Positions 1 through 5,987 of a stretch of DNA of 17,978 nt are shown in pieces (position 1 is the first letter of the stretch; every line of letters starts with the position of its first letter). The stretch spans positions 1-17,978 of the forward strand of contig JALRJD010000149.1 in the NCBI GenBank assembly GCA_023255165.1. The letters run 5' to 3'. This DNA is from Porticoccaceae bacterium. GTDB lineage: Bacteria; Pseudomonadota; Gammaproteobacteria; Pseudomonadales; Porticoccaceae. The translations under genes and the position numbers were made by a program. The notes beneath the pieces were generated by a model that saw only the letters and a program-made list of their open reading frames with translations, was not told the origin of the DNA and searched no databases.

Positions 1-2
1 CT

Positions 3-83
3 GAAGATTACATTGAAATTCTTGCCTCCATCGGACTGCCCGGCTTTGCGGGCAGAATCCAGGAATACGGAGACCTGATCTAG
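3..83 (+). CDS. C-terminal tail of an unrecognised protein (partial)
   Basis: From the window start, one + frame stays open for 26 codons and stops at TAG 81-83. The peptide reads EDYIEILASIGLPGFAGRIQ and then EYGDLI. I do not recognise the family. It is called a real gene end because its composition is protein-like and a non-coding leader, not another gene, follows it. It may be the upstream neighbour of the replication operon, but the 96-nt gap and the inverted repeat at 116-165 suggest that operon has its own control. The gene start lies outside the window. Confidence 0.45.
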   Translation, partial: EDYIEILASIGLPGFAGRIQEYGDLI

Positions 84-115
84 CCCCTGCCGAGTCGCAG
101 CCCCGCCGCCCTTGG

Positions 116-165
116 AGAAAGTTACCCAGATAAAAATCTTAACCTCGTTCACCGGGTAGCTTTCT
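116..165 (+). promoter_or_regulatory. 12-bp inverted repeat in the leader of the DnaT-like gene
   Basis: AGAAAGTTACCC (116-127) and GGGTAGCTTTCT (154-165) pair over 12 positions; the only non-Watson-Crick position would be a G-U pair in RNA. The loop is 26 nt and A/T-rich. The right arm ends 14 nt before the ATG at 180, and I see no good Shine-Dalgarno sequence there. No T-run follows, so it is unlikely to be an intrinsic terminator. It could be an operator or an RNA hairpin affecting translation start. A weak -10-like TAAAGT lies at 168-173. The function is inferred. Confidence 0.4.
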
Positions 166-179
166 GATAAAGTATTCCG

Positions 180-1292
180 ATGTCATTGATACCCGAAAAA
201 CCCATCACTATCTCCCCCACTCTGGCCGCCACAATTGGGCTGGAGGAGACTGTGTTGCTGCAGCTTTTGCAAGAGTGCCGCAGCCACGCCAACCCGGAGC
301 AGAGCCAGGGTTTTGACTGGGTTACGGTCGCTGGAGAGAAGCTACTCAGCCTGGCGCCGTTTTGGCGCGAAGAGGATATTGTGCGTCTCTCCGCCGGGCT
401 GCACGAGAAGGGTTTGCTGTTGATTGGCGGTGCACCATTTGCCGGCCAACGTGACTTCCGTTTTGCCTTTAATGATGCGGTGGCATCGAGCTCCGCGCGT
501 GCGCCGATTCAGCCTGCGGTGTCACCAGCGGCCCCGGTGTCGGCAAAAACAATCGGCAACAGCTGGCAGCCCAGTCAGGACGCCCTGCGCCAACTCAGTC
601 AACTGGGCGTCACCCAGGCGTTTGCCCAGCAGCAGATTCCGCAGTTTGTCGCCTACTGGCGCGATCGCAATGTGCCGCGCCACAGCTGGGAGTCAAAATT
701 TATCAAAGAGGTCTGGCGCCAGTGGCAGCAGGCCGAGGCAACATCCCACCGACGCCGTCAGGAAGTATCCCTGACCAGCGACTGGCGGCCATCGCGCGAT
801 GCGCTGCAGATTTTAATTGGCCAGGGTGGCATCAACAGCAATTTCGTTGAGGATGCGATTCCGGAATTTATTCTCTACTGGCGCGATCGCGGCGATCTCT
901 CCAGCACCTGGGACTCAAAGTTTATTCAGCATATTCGTCGACAGTGGCAGTTTTACACTGGCATGATGGAGCAGGACAGTATGCCGCGCGCAATTGATGC
1001 GCAGTGGCGTCCGAAAGAATCGGTTTACGATGTGCTGCAGATGGCCAATATCAGTCGTCAGTTTGCCGAGCAGTTGCTGCCGGAATTTATTCTCTACTGG
1101 CAGGAAAATGGCAAGCCGCAGAGCTCCTGGAGCACCAAGTTTCTTCAGTATGTAAAGCGTCAATGGGCGCACCATATTCAACCTTCGTCAACGGATACAG
1201 CACATGGCAAACAGCAAGGATCTAATCCAAACGGTCGCATCCGGGATCGCAGCTTCGTCGAAGATCTCACCGACCGCAGCTGGGCAAGCTAA
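180..1292 (+). CDS. DnaT-like primosomal protein with three tandem DnaT-type ssDNA-binding domains
   Basis: This 370-residue protein has an N-terminal region (about 10-98) that looks like a winged-helix primosome or replisome-organiser domain: an IGLEETVLLQLL helix, then PFW and a KGLLLIGG hairpin. An Ala/Pro-rich linker (100-125) follows. Three copies of a domain of about 57 residues come next (about 128-184, 200-258, 275-331), each with W-x-P, (I/L)P-(E/Q)-F-x-x-YW, (S/T)-W-x-(S/T)-K-F and RQW. This pattern is that of the C-terminal DNA-binding domain of E. coli DnaT, which carries one copy. In E. coli, DnaT binds the PriA-PriB-ssDNA complex and helps DnaC deliver DnaB during replication restart. 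The ATG at 180 follows an in-frame stop at 168-170 and has only a weak ribosome site. The 3' end overlaps the lambda-P-like gene by 89 nt. The family call is firm; the restart role is inferred. Confidence 0.82.
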   Translation: MSLIPEKPITISPTLAATIGLEETVLLQLLQECRSHANPEQSQGFDWVTVAGEKLLSLAPFWREEDIVRLSAGLHEKGLLLIGGAPFAGQRDFRFAFNDAVASSSARAPIQPAVSPAAPVSAKTIGNSWQPSQDALRQLSQLGVTQAFAQQQIPQFVAYWRDRNVPRHSWESKFIKEVWRQWQQAEATSHRRRQEVSLTSDWRPSRDALQILIGQGGINSNFVEDAIPEFILYWRDRGDLSSTWDSKFIQHIRRQWQFYTGMMEQDSMPRAIDAQWRPKESVYDVLQMANISRQFAEQLLPEFILYWQENGKPQSSWSTKFLQYVKRQWAHHIQPSSTDTAHGKQQGSNPNGRIRDRSFVEDLTDRSWAS

Positions 1293-1869
1293 ACCAGCGC
1301 CCGCCAGCGCGGAACTGATTGATGCGATCAATCAGACCTTTGCGCTGTTTCGCGCCAATTACCACAATCAGTACTACGCAGCATTTGGCGATAAAAACGA
1401 GTCGGTTGGGCTGGCAAAAAAACTGTGGCTGGCCAAGCTCGGCGACTTTACGCCAAAGGTTATTTTGTTGGCGGCAGAAAAAATAATTGCCGACAACGAC
1501 TACCTGCCAACTCTGCATAAAATGCTTAATGCCTGTCGCGCTGTGGCCATGCCAGCCGGTTTGCCAGCACCGCGTAAGGCCTATCTGGAAGTCTGCAACA
1601 AGGCCAGCCCGAAAGCGGCGCAGCAGTGGTCACACCCGGCAGTCTATGCGGCCGGTCGCGACTGCGGTTGGCACTTTCTGGCAAACACCGGAGAGAACAA
1701 AGCCTTTGTTCAGTTTGCCGATATTTACCAGCAGTACTGCGAGCGCGTGTTGGCCGGTGAAGTGTTTCAAGTCGAACCACCAGAGGCCCTGCCAGAGACC
1801 TCGATGAAACCAGCGAGCAAAAAACAGGCGCTGACGGAGCTGGATAATTTAAAGCAACTTTTGCGCTAA
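1204..1869 (+). CDS. Lambda P-like replication protein (probable DnaB helicase loader)
   Basis: This 221-residue protein is close in size to phage lambda P (233). After a flexible Ala/Pro/Ser-rich N-terminus (1-36) comes the P-like core: a helix around TFALFRANYHNQYYAAF (45-61), LAKKLWLAKLGDFTPKVILL (70-89), a DYLPTLHKMLNAC segment (99-111), and HPAVYAAGRDCGWHFLA (144-160). Lambda P binds DnaB and loads it at the phage origin; chromosomal relatives occur in some gammaproteobacteria. No Walker motifs are visible, so it is not a DnaC-type AAA+ loader. The ATG at 1204 lies inside the DnaT-like gene in the +1 frame. I found no alternative ATG, GTG or TTG near the N-terminus and no strong ribosome site, so translational coupling is likely. 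By analogy with dnaT-dnaC, it probably loads the replicative helicase together with the DnaT-like protein. Confidence 0.75.
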   Translation: MANSKDLIQTVASGIAASSKISPTAAGQAKPAPASAELIDAINQTFALFRANYHNQYYAAFGDKNESVGLAKKLWLAKLGDFTPKVILLAAEKIIADNDYLPTLHKMLNACRAVAMPAGLPAPRKAYLEVCNKASPKAAQQWSHPAVYAAGRDCGWHFLANTGENKAFVQFADIYQQYCERVLAGEVFQVEPPEALPETSMKPASKKQALTELDNLKQLLR

Positions 1870-1882
1870 GGCCTGAACCAAA

Positions 1883-3646
1883 TTGACGCCACTGATTCAC
1901 AACTCGACTGCTCGCCGCATGGCGAAGACCATACTCAATGGCTTTCGCAGCTATTTTGCCGACTATCTTAACTCCACTCTGAGTGCCAAAGCGCGATTTG
2001 AAAAAGCCGACTGGCACGGAGTTCAACAGGCCAATGTCGACCGACTGGAACTGTATAAAACCAAGGTCGCCCAGACGGTGATGTATCTGGAGATGGTAAC
2101 CAACAAGGATATCGCCAATCTCGAGCTCTGGGCTGAAGCCAAAATAGCCTACACACAGCTGGTCTTTAACTTTCCCAATTTCGAAATCGCCGAAACATTT
2201 TTTAATTCAGTATTTGCCGACCTGCACGATCACGACAAAATTAATGACGATATTGTCTATGTGTTGTCGTCGCAGCTAATTGAGGCACCGGCTGCTGAGT
2301 ACAGTATTTTTGTACGCTATGACGGCAGCGACCTGCGCGATATTTTTCGTCGCATTCTCAAAGAATCGGAATTCTCACTGCCTGGCGAAGATATAGATCT
2401 GGATCTGGACTGTATTCTGAAAGTCTTTAATCAGGAAGTTATCCCGCAGCTTACCGGTCCGGCGGACAAGCTTAAATTTGACCTGCTGGAATCGACTTTC
2501 TATCGTGGCAAGGCCGCCTATATGGTCGGCCGTGTTATCGATGGCGAGCAGATTTTCCCCATGGCGCTGGTGATTCTGAACAATGAGCAAGGTCAGCTCT
2601 ACGTCGACACGGCCATTTTTAACTCTGATGAACTGAGCGTGATTTTCAGCTTTACCCGCAACCATTTTATGGTCGATGCGCCGCTACCCTATCAGTACGC
2701 TCATTTTCTAAAAACCTTGATGCCGAAAAAACTCGATTACGAGATCTATAATTCTCTCGGTTTCCCCAAGCATGCAAAAACAGAATTTTATCGACAGCTG
2801 GTTCATCAACTCAACAATTCCGACGACCAGTTTATTATTGCACCCGGCATTAAAGGCATGGTGATGACGGTATTTACCCTGCCCTCTTACAATATTGTTT
2901 TTAAAATTATCAAAGATAAATTTGCGCCACCGAAAGAGGTGACCCATCAGATTGTGCGTGAAAAGTATCGTCTGGTTTCCCGTCACGATCGCATTGGGCG
3001 CATGGCCGACACTCAGGAATTTGATAATCTGGTGTTTCCGCTGCAGCGTTTTTCTGACGAACTGATTGAAGAACTACAAAAAGTGGCAGCCTCATCAATC
3101 GAAATCCGCGGCGACAAATTGGTGATCAAACACCTCTACACCGAACGCTATATGACGCCGCTGAATATTTACCTGGAAAGCGCCAATGACGAAGAGATTC
3201 GCAACGCCATGGAAGAGTATGGCAACTGCATCAAGCAGCTGGCGGCGGCAAATATTTTCCCAGGCGATATGCCGCTAAAAAACTTTGGTGTCACGCGTCA
3301 CGGCCGCGTAGTGTTTTACGATTACGACGAGATTGCCGCGCTCACCGATTGCAACTTCCGCAAAATTCCCCAGGCGCGCACCGAAGAGGAAGAGATGCAA
3401 TCAGGCACCTGGTACACCGTGGCGCCCGATGATATTTTCCCGGAAGAGTTTCGCCTGTTTTTCTCCGGCAATACCAAAGCGCGGACCATGTTTGAGGAGA
3501 TGCACAGCGATCTTTATCAGGTGGAGTTTTGGCAGGATCTGCAGGAAAAAATTCGCAACGGCTTTGTGCTGGATGTGTTCCCCTATCGCCGCGCCCGCCG
3601 CTTTGATCGCGGCAAAGACTCTGCACTGCAGGTTTTTTCCGGTTAA
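1883..3646 (+). CDS. aceK: Isocitrate dehydrogenase kinase/phosphatase AceK
   Basis: This 587-residue cytoplasmic protein matches AceK (E. coli 578). AceK phosphorylates and dephosphorylates isocitrate dehydrogenase, switching carbon between the TCA cycle and the glyoxylate bypass. Visible landmarks are the N-terminal FEKADWHGVQQ (39-49), the nucleotide loop APGIKGMVM (320-328) followed by the KIIKDKF lysines (341-347), and the catalytic segment DMPLKNFGVTRHGRVVFYDYDE (462-483) with its conserved Asp residues. The TTG at 1883 is preferred because AAGG lies 11 nt upstream and the start gives an N-terminus of family length. ATG 1919 is an alternative with no ribosome site. The gene begins 13 nt after the lambda-P-like gene, suggesting co-transcription. 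No aceA or aceB is adjacent. Its stop abuts the gspB stop on the other strand with no base between. Confidence 0.96.
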   Translation: MTPLIHNSTARRMAKTILNGFRSYFADYLNSTLSAKARFEKADWHGVQQANVDRLELYKTKVAQTVMYLEMVTNKDIANLELWAEAKIAYTQLVFNFPNFEIAETFFNSVFADLHDHDKINDDIVYVLSSQLIEAPAAEYSIFVRYDGSDLRDIFRRILKESEFSLPGEDIDLDLDCILKVFNQEVIPQLTGPADKLKFDLLESTFYRGKAAYMVGRVIDGEQIFPMALVILNNEQGQLYVDTAIFNSDELSVIFSFTRNHFMVDAPLPYQYAHFLKTLMPKKLDYEIYNSLGFPKHAKTEFYRQLVHQLNNSDDQFIIAPGIKGMVMTVFTLPSYNIVFKIIKDKFAPPKEVTHQIVREKYRLVSRHDRIGRMADTQEFDNLVFPLQRFSDELIEELQKVAASSIEIRGDKLVIKHLYTERYMTPLNIYLESANDEEIRNAMEEYGNCIKQLAAANIFPGDMPLKNFGVTRHGRVVFYDYDEIAALTDCNFRKIPQARTEEEEMQSGTWYTVAPDDIFPEEFRLFFSGNTKARTMFEEMHSDLYQVEFWQDLQEKIRNGFVLDVFPYRRARRFDRGKDSALQVFSG

Positions 3647-4204
3647 CTAGCGCAGCGGCAGCTGCGTGGTCATGGCACCTGAACGCAGAGTCAGGCTGTC
3701 ACTGCTAATCGATTCAATCACCCAGTTTTTGTCGAGACTATCACCCACATGGTAGGTGTTTTCACCGACAAAAATTCGATTTAAGCGCGAGCCGCTGCGA
3801 ATAAAAATATGCCCGCTAATATTCACTGCCGGAAGCTCTATGGCTGGTGATTCCAAAGCCTGCTCGGCAGCCGCTAAGGCCTGCGGTTTCTGCGGCTCTT
3901 TCACTGGCCGCTCTTTAACTGGCATAGCGTCAATGGTTTCTGCTGCAGCAGGCAGTGCCCTCTTTTCCGTAGCAACCTGCTCAGAATGCTGAACAGACGA
4001 CAGCGTTGAAAACCAGTAATACAGCCCCGCCGAAATGACCAGAATAGTCACTGGCAACCAGTAGCGCGCTGCAGCGCCCAAAGTCTGTTGCTCGGTTTTT
4101 TGGTAAGGGTCCCAACCAGAGCTGACAAAATCATCCAGGTCCTGAGGCTCTTCGCGCAGTCTGTCGTGCTCGGCTTTTTTTAGCGCATTCAGGATATAAG
4201 ACAT
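3647..4204 (-). CDS. gspB: Type II secretion protein GspB (ExeB-like)
   Basis: This 185-residue bitopic inner-membrane protein has a short cytoplasmic N-terminus beginning MSYILNALKKAEHDR, typical of GspB. It has one membrane segment (about 48-66), a Pro/Ala/Glu-rich periplasmic linker (70-122), and a C-terminal T2SS-GspB domain (about 124-184) with the ISGHIFIRSGSRLNRIFVGE and YHVGD motifs. In Aeromonas and Vibrio, ExeB works with ExeA to place the secretin in the outer membrane. It is the last gene of the T2SS run. Its ATG overlaps the gspA stop by one base (TGATG), which indicates translational coupling. Its stop is back-to-back with the aceK stop. Confidence 0.88.
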   Translation of the reverse strand: MSYILNALKKAEHDRLREEPQDLDDFVSSGWDPYQKTEQQTLGAAARYWLPVTILVISAGLYYWFSTLSSVQHSEQVATEKRALPAAAETIDAMPVKERPVKEPQKPQALAAAEQALESPAIELPAVNISGHIFIRSGSRLNRIFVGENTYHVGDSLDKNWVIESISSDSLTLRSGAMTTQLPLR

Positions 4205-5952
4205 CAGTCTGTCTCCCGCAGCAGGGGAATATCTTTTTCACTTAACTGGGCCAGGCGCATCAATGTCTCACGCCCCAAAATTCCATCGGCTAACAGTCCC
4301 TGCTGTTGCTGAAAGCGCAGCACTTGCTGAGCGATGGCGGCAGTATAGCGACCGCCACTGATAATAATTTCATTGCTGCTATCCACTGCTGCCAGTTGCG
4401 CCTGCAGCCAATCGACAACCTCCGGGTTTCTGCTGCCATTAGTAGTTGCGCCAGCCCCTGTCATCAAAGGTTCGCTATAACCCTGCGGTGGACGCCAAAG
4501 ATAGAGCATGCGACCGGTCCAGCGCGTTTCAAAATCCTGCTGGCTTAACTGTATCTCGCCCTGTCGATCCTGCAAGGTAATGCCATCAACCCCAAGTCGG
4601 GTCAAAACATAGGATTTAATATTATTTTTAAATTCGGCTTGCGGTTGGTCAACAAGAGCCTCTTGCAACCAGACAATACCGGGACGATTAATCTGCTCGA
4701 GTGCGGCGAGGTCCGGCAGGCTGACCTTTTCAGTGCGCAGATTGTTGGCGCTGGCCACCGCGGCAAGCTCTTCCTCACTGTAAACCTCTGCCGCATCCGC
4801 ACCCCAAAGCGCCAGCAAGCCGACAAAAGGATTGCGGCTTAGCGGTGTTGGCGTGGCAATAATGGCTTCGGTAACTGGCGACTCTTCAGGCTGCTCTAGG
4901 GCAAGCAGCTCTTCTTTTAGCAGCTCTTCTCTAAGCGGCTGTTTTTGAAACGGCTCGGTTATCACATCCGTGGCCTCTGCTACTGGGCTTTCCATTACCG
5001 GCTCGGCTGTATCCGTTGATTGCGGGGCCGGCGCTGTCGGGCCAGTCAGCTTAAACAGCCCCAGTGCGGCAATCAGAATCCCTGCTGCAACCAGCCCGAA
5101 TAGCCAGGGCTTTTTTCCTGACGACGGTTTTTGTTCACTGAGAATTTCTTTCGCCGCCTGCTTAACCAGCTTGGCTGAAACTGTCTGCGCACCCAAAGAA
5201 TAAGCGGCAACCAGTGACTGATGACAGACCAGATTAATCAGCCGCGGCACGCCACCAGTCAGACGAAACAACACCGATATGCAGGCTTCATCGAAAATTG
5301 GCCGCTTGGCTCCGGCGCGGTGCAGGCGGTGGTTGATATAGTTGGAGAGGTCGTGTTTATCCAACGGCGAGAGATGAAAGCGTGATACCACCCGCTGGTT
5401 TAGCTGGCGCAATTCTGTCTGGGCAAGAATATCCAACAGTTCTGGCTGGCCGACCAGCAGTATATGCAGCAGCTTGTGCGTGCTGGTTTCGAGATTGCTT
5501 AGCAGACGCAATGTTTCCAGCACTTCCGAGGTGAGGTTTTGCGCCTCTTCGAGAACAATTAATGTTTTTTTGCCCTCGGCATGAGCGGCGAGTAGATCCT
5601 GATTCAGCGCATCGATGCACTGCTTGGTAAACGACAGCTCATTGTTATTGGGCAGTTTGATATCCAGCTCATCGCAGATACTGGCCAGCACATCCGAGGC
5701 GTTGAGCTTACTGTTGAGAATATAGGCAACCCGCACATGGGGCGGAATGCGTTTGATCATGGTGCGGGTCAGGGTGGTTTTGCCGGTACCCACCTCGCCG
5801 GTCAGCAGGATAAACCCGCCTTCGCGGTCGAGCCCGTACTTCAGATGGGCGACCGCCTGGCGGTGATAGACACTGGGGTAGAGAAAGCCGGGATCAGGAA
5901 CAATTGAGAACGGCTCTCTAGCAAGGGCGAAATGTTGCAGATAGATGCTCAT
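4204..5952 (-). CDS. gspA: Type II secretion AAA+ ATPase GspA (ExeA)
   Basis: This 582-residue protein starts with the ExeA/TniB-type ATPase domain (1-265): Walker A GEVGTGKTT at 52-60, Walker B LIVLEEAQ at 131-138 with Glu-Glu where Asp-Glu is usual, and the RLTGGVPRLIN sensor region (230-240). One membrane segment follows (about 282-304), then an acidic linker with a duplicated REELLKEELL (341-350). The periplasmic part has a C39-peptidase-like segment (about 375-490) lacking an obvious catalytic Cys, and a C-terminal peptidoglycan-binding domain (about 508-570). ExeA binds peptidoglycan and, with ExeB, lets the secretin multimerise in the outer membrane. It begins 35 nt after gspD, with AAGGAG about 16 nt upstream and GAGG close to the ATG. 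Confidence 0.93.
   Translation of the reverse strand: MSIYLQHFALAREPFSIVPDPGFLYPSVYHRQAVAHLKYGLDREGGFILLTGEVGTGKTTLTRTMIKRIPPHVRVAYILNSKLNASDVLASICDELDIKLPNNNELSFTKQCIDALNQDLLAAHAEGKKTLIVLEEAQNLTSEVLETLRLLSNLETSTHKLLHILLVGQPELLDILAQTELRQLNQRVVSRFHLSPLDKHDLSNYINHRLHRAGAKRPIFDEACISVLFRLTGGVPRLINLVCHQSLVAAYSLGAQTVSAKLVKQAAKEILSEQKPSSGKKPWLFGLVAAGILIAALGLFKLTGPTAPAPQSTDTAEPVMESPVAEATDVITEPFQKQPLREELLKEELLALEQPEESPVTEAIIATPTPLSRNPFVGLLALWGADAAEVYSEEELAAVASANNLRTEKVSLPDLAALEQINRPGIVWLQEALVDQPQAEFKNNIKSYVLTRLGVDGITLQDRQGEIQLSQQDFETRWTGRMLYLWRPPQGYSEPLMTGAGATTNGSRNPEVVDWLQAQLAAVDSSNEIIISGGRYTAAIAQQVLRFQQQQGLLADGILGRETLMRLAQLSEKDIPLLRETD
4904..4933 (-). repeat. 15-bp tandem duplication in the gspA linker
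   Basis: Two adjacent 15-mers on the + strand (4904-4918 and 4919-4933) share their first 12 bases and encode the repeated EELL/KEELL segment of the GspA periplasmic linker. It is in frame and probably arose by slippage in a disordered linker. Confidence 0.7.
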
Positions 5953-5987
5953 GGCGCCTCAGTCTACTCTCCTTGTTACCGTCCTTG

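Noticed and set aside
651..900. GCGATCGC octamers as possible functional sites
   Set aside because: They occur at equivalent positions in the repeated domain codons (YWRDR) and are explained by the coding repeats.
180..1869. Prophage remnant, because of the lambda-P-like protein
   Set aside because: No integrase, structural, repressor or attachment-site signal is nearby; the genes have composition like their neighbours and run tightly into aceK. A domesticated or ancient chromosomal module fits better.
4600..4830. GspA C39-peptidase-like segment as an active protease
   Set aside because: No Cys or His catalytic pair is visible in the segment; it is better read as a degenerate, non-catalytic domain as in other ExeA proteins.
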